A stretch of 64,000 nucleotides of DNA, taken from the NCBI RefSeq assembly GCF_032813545.1, contig NZ_CP136520.1, positions 4,086,001-4,150,000 on the forward strand, read 5' to 3'. Origin of the DNA: Nodosilinea sp. E11. GTDB taxonomy: Bacteria; Cyanobacteriota; Cyanobacteriia; Phormidesmidales; Phormidesmidaceae. Each line of letters opens with the position of its first letter. Positions within the stretch are counted from its first letter, which is position 1. The position numbers and the translations under genes are program-made. The notes under the pieces are model-generated. The model was not told where the DNA came from. It was given only the letters and a program-made list of their open reading frames with translations, and did no database searches. This document shows positions 1-8,567 of the stretch, piece by piece.

Positions 1-375
1 TTGATTAGCCCCGATGACCCTAGCCTTTACACCATTACCGATAATGTCGATGATGCCTGCCACATTATCAGCAGCTTCTATCGGGTTTATCACTCTTGCC
101 GCTATACCGACGATCGCTTGATCCTGCGGCTCAAGTGCGATATCTCTGATGCCGCCATCGCCTTGCTTAACGATGAGTTTAGCGACATCTTAGCCAAGGG
201 CCAGATCGAAAAATCTGCCGCCCTGCCCGAAGAATACAAAGACGAAACCATCTCCCTGCCGCGCCTGGTGATGCACTTTAATAACCGTGATTTTGGCAAG
301 CTGCATCAGCTGATCTGGCGGCTTAATGACCTGGGTGACCACCGCCCCGAAGCTCAACACCCTGAGAAGAAATAG
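1..375 (+). CDS. LOG family protein, C-terminal fragment (gene starts before the window)
   Basis: This frame is open from the first base of the window and ends at TAG 373-375. The 124 residues resemble the C-terminal region that cyanobacterial LOG-family (lysine decarboxylase-like nucleoside-monophosphate phosphoribohydrolase) proteins carry after the Rossmann domain: a DACHIISSFYRVYHSCRY stretch, then DRLILRL, then LPRLVMHFNNRDFGKLHQL. The PGGxGTxxE active-site motif would lie upstream and is not visible. In older annotations this family was often mislabelled cytochrome d oxidase subunit II. The TTG at position 1 is only the window edge, not a start. The family call rests on remembered similarity of the tail alone. 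Confidence 0.6.
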   Translation: MISPDDPSLYTITDNVDDACHIISSFYRVYHSCRYTDDRLILRLKCDISDAAIALLNDEFSDILAKGQIEKSAALPEEYKDETISLPRLVMHFNNRDFGKLHQLIWRLNDLGDHRPEAQHPEKK

Positions 376-488
376 GCGAGTGGGTGAGTGCAGGAGTGGG
401 AGATTGTAGGTGCGAGAATAGTCAGGCGTAGGGAACTGATCGCCTCCCCACCCATCCACCCATCTACTCCCTTACCTATCCACTCTCT

Positions 489-1448
489 ATGTCCCAGGTT
501 CAAGCGTTTTTAGAACAGCTTTACCACGAGTTTAAGGGGCTTAACGACGGTCAATTAGCCACCTACATTCCTGAGTTAGCTCGGGCTAATCCCGACTGGT
601 TTGGTATCAGTCTTGTCACCCTTGATGGTCGCACCTACGAGGTGGGCGATGTAGCGCAGAAGTTCACGATTCAGTCAATATCGAAGGTGTTTGTCTATGG
701 CATGGTCTTAGAAGACTATGGCCGCGAAAAGCTGTTAAAGAAAGTGGGGGTAGAACCTACGGGCGACCCCTTCAACTCGCTCATTCGGCTAGATGAAGAC
801 TCAAAGCGCCCTGAAAACCCGATGGTGAATGCCGGGGCGATCGCCACTACCGGTCTAATCAGTGGTCACCACCCCGCCGATCGTCTCAATCGCATGCTAG
901 ACATGTTTCAGCGCTATGTGGGCAATGAGGTGTTTGTCGATGTGTCGACGTTTATCTCAGAGCGTTCTACTGGCCATCGCAACCGCGCCATGGCTCACCT
1001 CATGCTCAACTTCGGCATGATCGACCAGCCCATTGATGATGCGCTCGATCTTTATTTTCAACAGTGTTCGGTGCTGGTCACCGCCCACGACCTAGCGGTG
1101 ATGGCTGCTACCCTCGCTAATCAAGGGATCAACCCCATTACGGGGCAGCGCGCTGTCGGAGCCGATCATGTGCGCGATATTCTTAGCGTCATGTACACCT
1201 GCGGCATGTACAACTTTGCGGGCGAGTGGGCCTTTAGAGTAGGCATTCCGGCCAAAAGCGGTGTATCTGGCGGAATTCTCGCCGTGGTGCCCAATCAGGC
1301 AGGCATAGCGGTGTTTTCGCCTTTGTTAGACGGCCACGGCAACAGCGTGCGCGGGCTAAAGGTGTTTGAAGCTCTAGCTCAACAGTATGGCTTTCATCTG
1401 TTCGACCTTTCCCTCGGGCGCTGCCGCTTCACCAGTCTTGAGCCTTAA
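489..1448 (+). CDS. glsA: Glutaminase
   Basis: Cytosolic glutaminase that hydrolyses L-glutamine to glutamate and ammonia. The 319 residues match the usual length of the single-domain bacterial enzyme (about 305-310) and cover it end to end. The beta-lactamase-like SxxK active site is visible as QSISKVF with Ser63 and Lys66. Family blocks [15 protein letters not shown] and [16 protein letters not shown] are intact. There is no STAS or cyclic-nucleotide domain, unlike some longer homologues. The ATG at 489 gives a normal N-terminus. Downstream, at 1540-1572, lies a perfect palindrome that could form a transcript end. The neighbouring genes give no pathway context. Confidence 0.95.
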   Translation: MSQVQAFLEQLYHEFKGLNDGQLATYIPELARANPDWFGISLVTLDGRTYEVGDVAQKFTIQSISKVFVYGMVLEDYGREKLLKKVGVEPTGDPFNSLIRLDEDSKRPENPMVNAGAIATTGLISGHHPADRLNRMLDMFQRYVGNEVFVDVSTFISERSTGHRNRAMAHLMLNFGMIDQPIDDALDLYFQQCSVLVTAHDLAVMAATLANQGINPITGQRAVGADHVRDILSVMYTCGMYNFAGEWAFRVGIPAKSGVSGGILAVVPNQAGIAVFSPLLDGHGNSVRGLKVFEALAQQYGFHLFDLSLGRCRFTSLEP

Positions 1449-1516
1449 GCGGCGGTTGAAAACAGATTTGTCGGCCTGTAGAGGCGTAGCCAGAGGCTGA
1501 TCGCATTTGCCCTGTT

Positions 1517-1612
1517 GAATCGGCGTGACAACCGACACCTTGTAGGGGCATTGCACTGCAATGCCCCTACAAATCTGGAGTAAACAGATGAAATTTGATA
1601 TAAGTCGCTGCC
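1517..1612. repeat. Dispersed palindromic repeat, family 1, copy 1
   Basis: The core is a perfect inverted repeat at 1540-1572 with 16-bp arms, TTGTAGGGGCATTGCA and its complement, around one central base. It is followed by a conserved tail containing AAATC, ACAGAT and ATAAGTCGCT. The same arrangement (GTAGGGGCATTGCA core, AAATCGGGGGTATACAGATA, ATAAGTCGCT) recurs at 21255-21366. This copy lies between the convergent glsA and the 357-aa gene, so it may also end transcripts from either side. Confidence 0.75.
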
Positions 1613-1618
1613 TTGGAA

Positions 1619-2692
1619 TTAGCGTTGAACCGGGACACGGTCGTACTCAAAGGCCCTGATCATACCGTTGGTGTAGGGTGCTAGCAGCGACTGTTGACTG
1701 GGGGTGACACGGTGTAAAATTTCATCCATTAACACTTCATTCCACCTCGATGCCAATGCCCACGATATGCCAACATTCTCTAACACCATAATGCACAGGG
1801 CCACCAGTTCCTGCTCAACCGTTGTCAGATTACCTTGCAAAACACAGAGCCATAGGTAGATCTGAAACATATCCAAATCTCGCATGCAAGAGTGTTGAAC
1901 TGCCAAATCGTTGAGGGTGCCTCGGCGGCCTTGGTAATGGGGAAATCCCTTAGTCAACCGCGCACAAACTGCCGCTGAAATGTCCCGCGTGATCGGTAAC
2001 ATTTGCATGACTAATTCAAACTCTGGGGAGCTTAGAACATGCTTGGCTGCCGCCCCACACAGTCGTTTTAAGGGCAAAGCAACCTGCTCCTCAAGAAAAT
2101 TTAGATAGGGGTTGATTAATACCCTTTCTACCGGTGTCAATATATCTAAAAATAAGGCATTGCTAAAATTAATTTGAGTTGTAATAAATCCAAGAGTACG
2201 CCAATCTTTAGATATCTTGTGCTTCTCTTGAAGCTCTAGAATGAGAGGCTCAAGTTCGTCGGCTAGTTTCTCAATTTTGGGTATTCCCCAGGCGGAAAGG
2301 GCCGATTCTCCATAGGTTTCCTGAAGTTGTTCGGTGGAAGAGATGTCGATTGGCAGTGAACTTTGATAAACTTCAAAGAGTTTTAGATAAACATTAGTGG
2401 CTGCATCTGCTAATTGTTTGACTTCACCTAAATCTAAAATTTCAGGTGAGGCGGTGTACAAATCTTTTACTCGTATGGCTGCTAGTCGGCAGCATTTATC
2501 GATCCGCTGCGCGCGAATTTTATCTAGGGTTTCAGCACGACCCTGAGCAGAAGAGGCATGACGCAGCTCGTTGTGAATTTGAGTATCCTGTCCTAGGGGT
2601 AGTGTCTTTAAGTTGGGTAGATAACGATTTGACCAAAGTTCAACCAAACGATTGACGGTAGGTACTTCAATGAGTGAACTGCTGACTAGCAT
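1619..2692 (-). CDS. Hypothetical protein, 357 aa
   Basis: I do not recognise this protein. It has no evident signal peptide or long hydrophobic segment. It looks soluble and mostly helical, with many Leu, Glu and Ala residues and charged stretches such as DELEPLILELQEKHKISKDW. A Cys-containing region (CMRDLDMFQIYLWLCVLQ) lies in the C-terminal third. The ATG at 2692 opens the frame. By eye the gene is richer in A and T than its neighbours and holds few HIP1 sites, which could indicate transfer or relaxed selection. It is flanked by a 714-bp gap and by palindromic repeat family 1. The long uninterrupted frame supports a real gene. Confidence 0.6.
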   Translation of the reverse strand: MLVSSSLIEVPTVNRLVELWSNRYLPNLKTLPLGQDTQIHNELRHASSAQGRAETLDKIRAQRIDKCCRLAAIRVKDLYTASPEILDLGEVKQLADAATNVYLKLFEVYQSSLPIDISSTEQLQETYGESALSAWGIPKIEKLADELEPLILELQEKHKISKDWRTLGFITTQINFSNALFLDILTPVERVLINPYLNFLEEQVALPLKRLCGAAAKHVLSSPEFELVMQMLPITRDISAAVCARLTKGFPHYQGRRGTLNDLAVQHSCMRDLDMFQIYLWLCVLQGNLTTVEQELVALCIMVLENVGISWALASRWNEVLMDEILHRVTPSQQSLLAPYTNGMIRAFEYDRVPVQR

Positions 2693-3406
2693 AGATTTGT
2701 GTTTTTTATAGATATTTTGGGGAATGAGTTGCGGTAAGCTGCCATCAAAAAGTCTACAGGTTCACCCAAGCTTGACTAGGGTATGCTCCTGATAGACCAG
2801 GGATGTTGATGCCATAGGATCATGCATCAACCTACTCCTAGTTAGCTAAATAGCGCTGGCTAAATTGACGTATTCGATTGTGCGTAAAGATGTGATGGTT
2901 TGAAGGGCAATAAAGCCTCAGCAGCTCAGCTCAGCTAAAGTAATTTCGGATAAGTACTGTTGTAGTCTAAATTTTGGGTGGCCTGGGGAAAGCCATGACA
3001 GGTTTGCCAAAAGTTAATCTGTCAACGAAATAAAAATAAAGCCCAGCCTCATTACCCTGATGCTGAGTGGCTTGACGGACAAATCTGCGAGTGGTCTGCC
3101 GAGCGTAAATCGATAGGCTAATGAATCACGATGCTCTAGCCGTAGCAAATAGTGCTAAGGCCAACTAGTAATGCCAACGCTGAAGCTCACACTGCCGCTT
3201 CCCCAAAGTCAAACCGTAGAGGCGAATCACATTTGCCTTTCTAACGACTGAGCCGTAGGAATTTAAGTTCCTACGGCTCATCACTTATGGGGAAGGGCGA
3301 ATAGACTAGAGAGAAGGCGTACTGTACAGAATCAAGTCTTTTGGTGGTCTGTCATGGACTAAATTCTCCCTGACCGGTTAAGGTGGCTAGCCCCACGGTT
3401 TCAACC
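2693..3406. other. 714-bp intergenic region with a perfect hairpin
   Basis: No convincing reading frame was found on either strand; short ATG frames here end within about 15-20 codons. The only clear structure is the inverted repeat at 3249-3280. Around it, TTCCCCA near 3197 and TGGGGAA near 3288 form an outer pair, which gives the segment the look of a small miniature element. Confidence 0.5.
3249..3280. repeat. Perfect 13-bp stem-loop
   Basis: TGAGCCGTAGGAA at 3249-3261 is exactly complementary to TTCCTACGGCTCA at 3268-3280, with a 6-nt loop. No T-run follows on either strand, so it is a weak candidate for a simple intrinsic terminator. It may instead be the centre of a short dispersed repeat. 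Confidence 0.7.
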
Positions 3407-3952
3407 CTAGGCTAGGTCATCCTCTGCTTCAAGGTCAGCGCTGACTGAGGCCACTGGGGATGGCGATTCGGCGGGAATTGACGGTTCAACGGGGGCGGGG
3501 GGGCCACTGGGGGTTGGGGGTTCAACAGGGGTTGGCACGGGCGGGGTCACCGGAGGTGAGGGCGCAGGTGATTCAGGGATCTGTAATTCTGGTTGTGGTT
3601 CTGGTTCTGGAAGCCCCAATTGCTGACGGGCTTGACTCAGCAGGTAAGCGGTGCCGGTTTGCACGGTTTCCAGCAGCGCCTGACCGGTAGAGGTGATGGG
3701 CTCGGCTTCGACGCTGGAGTCTTTTTCGCTGAGCCCAATGTACCAAGCGCGGGTACTGCGACCTAGGCCCACGGCGGTGCGGTAAAACCATTCGCCGCCG
3801 ACAAAGATGAGGCAAAGGACTAGCCAGAGCAAAACGCCCACTTCTCGGAGAATATCCCAAGTGCGGGTCAGGGTTTTTTTATAAATATTGCCGGTGTCGG
3901 CAGAAAACAGGAGTTGGCTAACGACATTAGCCTGATCTTTAATGGTGTCCAT
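3407..3952 (-). CDS. Cyanobacterial membrane protein with proline-rich C-terminus
   Basis: The 181 residues fall into three parts. A polar N-terminus (about 1-40) is followed by one strong hydrophobic segment, VGVLLWLVLCLIFVGGEWF. After a linker, the last 60 residues or so are dominated by Pro, Glu and Ser (runs such as PEPEPQPE and PPVPTPVEPP). A short helix with TGTAYLLSQARQQLGLPEP links the two and is the part I associate with homologues in other cyanobacteria. ATG 3952 is preferred over the upstream TTG at 3961, because GGAGAA lies about nine bases before it. Function is unknown; it is probably an inner- or thylakoid-membrane protein with a flexible soluble tail. Confidence 0.65.
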   Translation of the reverse strand: MDTIKDQANVVSQLLFSADTGNIYKKTLTRTWDILREVGVLLWLVLCLIFVGGEWFYRTAVGLGRSTRAWYIGLSEKDSSVEAEPITSTGQALLETVQTGTAYLLSQARQQLGLPEPEPQPELQIPESPAPSPPVTPPVPTPVEPPTPSGPPAPVEPSIPAESPSPVASVSADLEAEDDLA

Positions 3953-4070
3953 AGGTTTCAATTCTCCAATGGCTGAGCATGGGTTTGGTATGACGGCCTG
4001 CTGGGCCGACCCTACATTACCGGGTTTAAGGGGCAGCTATGGGTAGGTTGAACCCAAAATAACGGCTAGA

Positions 4071-5012
4071 TTAGCTGGCTTCACTCCAGATTTTTTTCAG
4101 CACCTGGTCGGGAGCAATGTCGTCTAGAGAGCCGGTGGTAGAGGTGAGCGCCACCAAACGGTCTTGGCCTTGGGCCTTGAGTAGGGTGGTGCGATCGCTA
4201 ATCAAGAGGCCCAGGGTGTAAACCTCTAGGGCAATCGCCAACGCCAGCGGATAGCCTTCGACCGCCACTAACAGATTAGCGGCGGCAATTAGGGCTGCCG
4301 TCTGTCCTGGGGTTTCGGGTCGTAAAACTTTAAGGCTAGGTATAGCGTTGACAATGGCGGTGGTTTGGGGGGCGGCATCGTCGGTTTGTAGCAGGGCCAG
4401 GGGCAGGTCGGGCTGACGCTGCTGAAAATCTTTGAGGATGGCAATCCAATTTTTGGTGGGGTAGGTGGCACCGCCCGGTGCGGGACCAGGAGAGACTAAC
4501 ACGTAGCCGTTCATTAGCCCTAGTTCTTGGCGCATGGCGTCTACCGCCGTCAAGTCTTTGCGGGGGACGTTGACCGTCAGGGCGGGGGTGGGGCCGCTGA
4601 CCTTGATCAGCTTGAGCAGATCGCTGTGGTGAGACGGTTCTGCGGAGCGGGGTACGGTGGCCGTCAGCAGCAGATCGTTGGCTGCTCCCCTATAGCCCAG
4701 ACGGGTGGGTACGCCACTCAGCCACAGCAGCAGGGCAATGGACCAAGAATCGGTCAGCGTGAGGACGGCGTCGAACTCGCGATCGCGCATAATCCCCAGC
4801 AGGTTGGCCCAGTCGGCGGGGCTGTTAGCGGCCTCAAAGTTGTAGGGCACCACCTCGGCAACCCCCTTCGATAGCTGATATATTGCTGTGGCGCTAGGAG
4901 CCGCAACTACTGATACTTCAGCGTTTTTGAAGCTATCTTTGATCTGATTAATGATCGGAAAGAAGCTCAGCTGAGCTTCTGTATCCCCTGGAACAAGAGC
5001 CAGTACCCGCAT
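4071..5012 (-). CDS. Glycosyltransferase family 9 (heptosyltransferase-like)
   Basis: The 313 residues have the two-Rossmann layout of ADP-heptose:LPS heptosyltransferase-type enzymes (GT9, GT-B fold). The N-terminal half starts MRVLALVPGDTEAQLSFFPI and contains DAVLTLTDSWSIALLLWLSG followed by TRLGYRG. The C-terminal half starts near VLVSPGPAPGGATYPTKNW, the usual nucleotide-sugar side. The family transfers a sugar to lipopolysaccharide cores or other envelope glycans. The cyanobacterial acceptor is unknown, and these species often lack heptose, so the donor cannot be stated. It is divergent from ispD, with 236 bp between the starts. Confidence 0.8.
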   Translation of the reverse strand: MRVLALVPGDTEAQLSFFPIINQIKDSFKNAEVSVVAAPSATAIYQLSKGVAEVVPYNFEAANSPADWANLLGIMRDREFDAVLTLTDSWSIALLLWLSGVPTRLGYRGAANDLLLTATVPRSAEPSHHSDLLKLIKVSGPTPALTVNVPRKDLTAVDAMRQELGLMNGYVLVSPGPAPGGATYPTKNWIAILKDFQQRQPDLPLALLQTDDAAPQTTAIVNAIPSLKVLRPETPGQTAALIAAANLLVAVEGYPLALAIALEVYTLGLLISDRTTLLKAQGQDRLVALTSTTGSLDDIAPDQVLKKIWSEAS

Positions 5013-5248
5013 AGTTAACGTCCGTGCCTGTTCGCAAGTTATTGTAGTTGAACCTGGTCAAGGTTTAGGGGATATCTGGCTGACAAACCGCATTAAATTT
5101 CACCAAAGACGATAAATTTCTCGGTTGGAGAGCCAAAACGTTCCAATCAAGCGCCAGAATCAAGCCGCTGGCCGTTGATTTTCGTCCCTCGAACGGCTGT
5201 CTCTTGGCCCCAATCCCTTAAAACTGCTCTCTCAAGCCTCAGCCCGCT

Positions 5249-5941
5249 ATGACACCTGTCCATCTCCTGATTCCCGCCGCTGGCAGCGGTCGCCGTATGG
5301 GATCCGATCGCAATAAAGTGTTGCTAGAGCTGCTGGGTCAGCCCATCATTGCTTGGACGCTCAAGGCTGCGGCCCAGGCCCAGGCTGTGGTTTGGATTGG
5401 GCTAGTCTGCCAACCGGGCGATCGCCCTGCCCTAGAATCCCTGGTCACTGCTTTAGATCTACCTAAGCCTGTGGTGATGATCCTGGGGGGCACCAGTCGG
5501 CAAGAATCGGTCTATAACGGCCTGCAACACCTGCCTGCCGAAGCCACCCATGTGCTGATCCACGATGGGGCGCGCTGTCTGGCGACTCCAGACCTGTTTG
5601 ATCGCTGTGCGGCGGCCTTGGCCACTGGCCCTGGGCTGGTGGCGGCGGTGCCGGTTAAAGACACGATCAAAGTCGTCGATCGCGATCGGCAGATCACCGC
5701 CACCCCCGACCGCGAAAATCTCTGGGCGGCCCAAACCCCCCAGGGATTTGATGTTGCGATGCTCAAGCAGTGCCATCAGCAGGGGCTGGATCACGGCTGG
5801 GCCGTCACTGATGATGCTGCCCTGTTCGAAAAGTGCGACCTGCCCGTGCAGGTAGTGCCCGGTGAAGAAACCAACCTCAAAGTCACAACGCCGATGGATT
5901 TAGCGATCGCAGAATTTATACTAAAACAGCGCCTGGGTTAA
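5249..5941 (+). CDS. ispD: 2-C-methyl-D-erythritol 4-phosphate cytidylyltransferase
   Basis: Third enzyme of the MEP isoprenoid pathway: it couples MEP with CTP to give CDP-ME, supplying precursors of carotenoids, the chlorophyll phytyl tail and quinones. The nucleotide-binding signature AAGSGRRMGSDRNK lies at residues 10-23 with Lys23 in place. HDGAR near residue 105, a conserved VPVKDTIKVV block and NLKVTTPMDL near the C-terminus are also present. The 230 residues match the family's usual length, and there is no IspF fusion. The next pathway gene, ispE, is not nearby. Confidence 0.95.
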   Translation: MTPVHLLIPAAGSGRRMGSDRNKVLLELLGQPIIAWTLKAAAQAQAVVWIGLVCQPGDRPALESLVTALDLPKPVVMILGGTSRQESVYNGLQHLPAEATHVLIHDGARCLATPDLFDRCAAALATGPGLVAAVPVKDTIKVVDRDRQITATPDRENLWAAQTPQGFDVAMLKQCHQQGLDHGWAVTDDAALFEKCDLPVQVVPGEETNLKVTTPMDLAIAEFILKQRLG

Positions 5942-6002
5942 CCCGAAGGTGCCCAGACGCTGCATGGCTTGAAAATGAAATTGTGGCCTGAGACGGCTGC
6001 CC

Positions 6003-6134
6003 CTAGAGGTCGCCGCCGCGCAAAAACAGCAGAAACACGATCACCGGGCCAGCAATGACGATCATGCCAAGCATGGTCAACTGGGCAATGAGTTCAAAGT
6101 TAATATTGCTCAAAAAACTACTCAGAAAGCTCAT
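6003..6134 (-). CDS. psb30: Photosystem II protein Psb30 (Ycf12)
   Basis: A 43-residue protein with a polar N-terminus, [16 protein letters not shown], then one membrane span ending in [15 protein letters not shown]. This closely matches cyanobacterial Psb30/Ycf12, a single-span subunit at the edge of photosystem II near cytochrome b559 and PsbJ. ATG 6134 is preceded by GGGAGG about six bases away, a strong Shine-Dalgarno. The stop is TAG at 6003-6005. It lies tail to tail with ispD and is transcribed alone. Confidence 0.88.
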   Translation of the reverse strand: MSFLSSFLSNINFELIAQLTMLGMIVIAGPVIVFLLFLRGGDL

Positions 6135-6291
6135 GAAACCTCCCAACACAAGGCGACTGGACTAAAATGATGCTTGCTTTCGGAGCTTATTTTACCTGCT
6201 AACGGGTTGTCCATTTTAGATAACTTAACAAAATTCTAAGGCAGCACCCGCTGCCCTCAACCATGGGCCTCAGATGGCCAGAGGAGAATCA

Positions 6292-6648
6292 ATGGCAACC
6301 TGGCAATGTGTTAAGTCCTGCGGGGCCTGCTGCTTTTTAGCCCCCGACGAGCGCCCCGATCTAGAGTCATACCTCAACCCCGACCAGTTGGCGCTTTACC
6401 TCAGTATGGTGGGTGACGACGGTTGGTGCATTCACTACAACCCAGGCGATCGCCTCTGCACCATCTACCCCGACCGGCCCAGCTTTTGCCGGGTTACCTT
6501 CGACACCTTTGAGACCATGTTTGCCATTGAGGCCGACGACCTCGACGACTTCGCCATTGACTGCTGCCAAGAGCACATCGCCGACATCTATGGCGACGAG
6601 AGCCCAGAGATGGATCGGTTCAATCAAGCTGTAGGACTTGAAGCCTAA
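6292..6648 (+). CDS. YkgJ-family cysteine-cluster protein
   Basis: A 118-residue protein with an N-terminal Cys cluster, CVKSCGACC (Cys6, Cys10, Cys13, Cys14). Further Cys follow in GWCIHYNPGDRLCTIYP and SFCRV, and a CC pair lies in the C-terminal third. This spacing is typical of the YkgJ / UPF0153 family, proposed to bind zinc or an iron-sulfur cluster. The biochemical role is unknown. Start ATG 6292 is chosen over the in-frame ATG at 6274 because GAGGAG lies five bases before it, inside the longer frame. The protein is acidic (EADDLDDFAIDCC). Confidence 0.8.
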   Translation: MATWQCVKSCGACCFLAPDERPDLESYLNPDQLALYLSMVGDDGWCIHYNPGDRLCTIYPDRPSFCRVTFDTFETMFAIEADDLDDFAIDCCQEHIADIYGDESPEMDRFNQAVGLEA

Positions 6649-6808
6649 GATGGGCTTTGTCATCCCCTAAAGGGAGGAGGGTTGCGATCGCGCCTGCTCT
6701 TGCAGATAATGAAAGCATTATGAAATCCCTAGCTGTATATAGCGGCCTTGGCGCTGTTGCTGGTTTGGCCGTGGGGACTGTTTAACTGACCTATCTGCTG
6801 ATTCTGTC

Positions 6809-7162
6809 GTGTCTATTGCTAGTCCTATTCCTCAGCCTCCTGCTACCACCGAAGCCAAGCCTGCCCCCTCGGTCAGCCGAGCCGCCTTTTGGCGGGTGTT
6901 TGGCTCTACGTTCGTCACCATTTTTTTGGCTGAGCTCGGCGACAAGACCCAGGTCACCACGCTCTTAATCAGCGCTCAATCCCAGTCTCCCTGGGTGGTC
7001 TTTCTAGGAGCTGGTACGGCCCTGGTCACCACCAGCCTAATCGGCGTACTGCTCGGTCAGTGGCTGGCTCGCCGCGTATCCCCTGCCACCCTAGACACCG
7101 CCGCTGGAGCCATGCTGCTCGGCATCACCGTCTGGCTCCTCTGGGATATTGTTCACCTCTAG
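6809..7162 (+). CDS. GDT1/TMEM165 (UPF0016) half-size transporter, first subunit
   Basis: The 117 residues carry one UPF0016 repeat. A 30-residue polar N-terminus leads into a helix with the signature ELGDKTQ, followed by two more membrane helices. The family moves Mn2+ or Ca2+ against H+. Full-length members have two E-x-G-D-K-(T/S) repeats, whereas here each repeat is its own gene and the second follows 20 bp downstream. Paired half-size proteins of this type in cyanobacteria have been described as hemi-manganese exchangers that work together; applying that role here is inference. The start is GTG 6809. A 21-codon ATG frame at 6720-6785 precedes it and is not called. Confidence 0.82.
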   Translation: MSIASPIPQPPATTEAKPAPSVSRAAFWRVFGSTFVTIFLAELGDKTQVTTLLISAQSQSPWVVFLGAGTALVTTSLIGVLLGQWLARRVSPATLDTAAGAMLLGITVWLLWDIVHL

Positions 7163-7182
7163 ACCCATCACCCCATCTCCCC

Positions 7183-7464
7183 ATGGACTGGAACCTCCTC
7201 GCCCTCAGCTTTACCGCCGTTTTTATCTCAGAATTGGGGGATAAAAGTCAGCTTGCCGCGATCGCCCTAGGGGGTAGCTCAGCCTCTCCCCGGGCCGTGT
7301 TCTTTGGCACCGCTGCCGCCCTGCTGCTGGCTAGTCTACTGGGGGTAATCATCGGCGAAGGCACCGCCCAGGTGCTGCCAGAACGCTTGGTCAAAGCGGT
7401 AGCCGCCGTGGGGTTTGCCCTGTTGGCGGTAAGGTTGCTGTGGCCTAGTGAGAGTGCCGACTAA
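7183..7464 (+). CDS. GDT1/TMEM165 (UPF0016) half-size transporter, second subunit
   Basis: The 93 residues hold the second UPF0016 repeat: a first helix with FISELGDKSQLAAIAL, then FFGTAAALLLASLLGVIIGE, then a C-terminal helix ending WPSESAD. ATG 7183 is the start. The frame extends further upstream only by reading through the end of the preceding gene. The signature here is ELGDKS, against ELGDKT in the partner, which is the usual difference between the two halves of a full-length protein. It is probably co-transcribed with the first half and assembles with it in the membrane for Mn2+ homeostasis. Confidence 0.85.
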   Translation: MDWNLLALSFTAVFISELGDKSQLAAIALGGSSASPRAVFFGTAAALLLASLLGVIIGEGTAQVLPERLVKAVAAVGFALLAVRLLWPSESAD

Positions 7465-7489
7465 ATCTGCCCCCGGTTGGCATCAGCCC

Positions 7490-8476
7490 CTAGAACCTAA
7501 TGTGGTCGATCACATCCCGTAGGGTCTGGGCCGAATGGCGCAGCAGTCCTTCTTCGTGGGTGCTGAGGGTGAGGTTTAACCGACGGCTGATCCCCATGCG
7601 GCCTACCACTGCCGGTACGCTCAGGCACACATCTTGCACCCCAAAAATCTCGTCGGCGATGCAGCTAACCGTCATTACCCGGTTTTGGTCGCGCATGATT
7701 GACTGCACAATTTGCGTTACCGCCAACCCTACCGCGTAATTCGTATAGCCCTTTCGCCGAATGATCTCGTAGGCCGCGTTTTTGGTCTGCTGAAAAATAT
7801 CATCCATGGCGGCGCGCTCATCGGCGGGCATGCCGTCGTAGTAAATGGGGGTACCACAGACGTTGGCGTGGCTCCAAAAGGGCACCTCACTGTCGCCATG
7901 CTCCCCAATGATGTAGGCGTGCAAACTGCGAGGGTCCACATCTAAGCGGCGAGAGAGCAAATACCGAAATCGCCCCGTATCGAGCACGGTGCCCGAGCCA
8001 AAAACTCGGGACTTGGGCAGCCCCGACAGCTTCCAAGCCGCGTAGGTGAGCACATCGACGGGGTTGGCCACCACCAGCAAAATCGCCTGGGGGCAGTGGG
8101 TGACAATATCGGGAATCAGTTTTTTGAAAATTTCGACGTTTTTTTGCACTAAATCTAGTCGAGTTTCTCCCTCTTTTTGGGGAGCCCCAGCGGTAATGAC
8201 CACTACATCGGCCCCAGTGGCATCGGCCATAGTGCCCGCCTTGATCGCCGTAGGCTCGACGAAGGACATGCCCTGCTCTAAATCCATCACCTCGCCGATC
8301 AACTTTTCCTGGTTGATATCAACCAGCACCAGCTCATCCAGCACATTTTGAATCATTAAGGCGTAGGCGCAGGCAAGGCCAACCTGTCCGGCCCCGACAA
8401 TGACTCCCTTCAGGGGCCGCAGCGGGTCGGGGTGCAGGGCAGTCAGTGGATTGGCGACGAAGAGGTGATCAAACAT
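7490..8476 (-). CDS. ldh: L-lactate dehydrogenase
   Basis: NAD-dependent interconversion of pyruvate and L-lactate, a fermentative redox outlet in dark or anoxic conditions. The 328 residues have the NAD loop GAGQVG at 28-33 and the ribose-binding Asp53. In the substrate loop ([14 protein letters not shown]), Gln100 selects lactate rather than malate, followed by Arg106. Arg169 and catalytic His193 in [13 protein letters not shown] are present. An ATG eight codons upstream (8500) is possible, but the 8476 start gives the normal N-terminus. The gene is tail to tail with the manganese-exchanger pair. Confidence 0.92.
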   Translation of the reverse strand: MFDHLFVANPLTALHPDPLRPLKGVIVGAGQVGLACAYALMIQNVLDELVLVDINQEKLIGEVMDLEQGMSFVEPTAIKAGTMADATGADVVVITAGAPQKEGETRLDLVQKNVEIFKKLIPDIVTHCPQAILLVVANPVDVLTYAAWKLSGLPKSRVFGSGTVLDTGRFRYLLSRRLDVDPRSLHAYIIGEHGDSEVPFWSHANVCGTPIYYDGMPADERAAMDDIFQQTKNAAYEIIRRKGYTNYAVGLAVTQIVQSIMRDQNRVMTVSCIADEIFGVQDVCLSVPAVVGRMGISRRLNLTLSTHEEGLLRHSAQTLRDVIDHIRF

Positions 8477-8567
8477 AGAGCATCCTGAGCTAGGGGCCAA
8501 TGCCTCTAATAAACCACGGCTCAGGTCGATTGTCCTGTAGTTCTCAGTTCAGTTGTGCCTAGAAAAG

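Noticed and set aside
6720-6785. 21-codon ATG frame before the first GDT1-type gene
   Set aside because: It is too short and without a recognised family. It has no convincing ribosome-binding site of its own.
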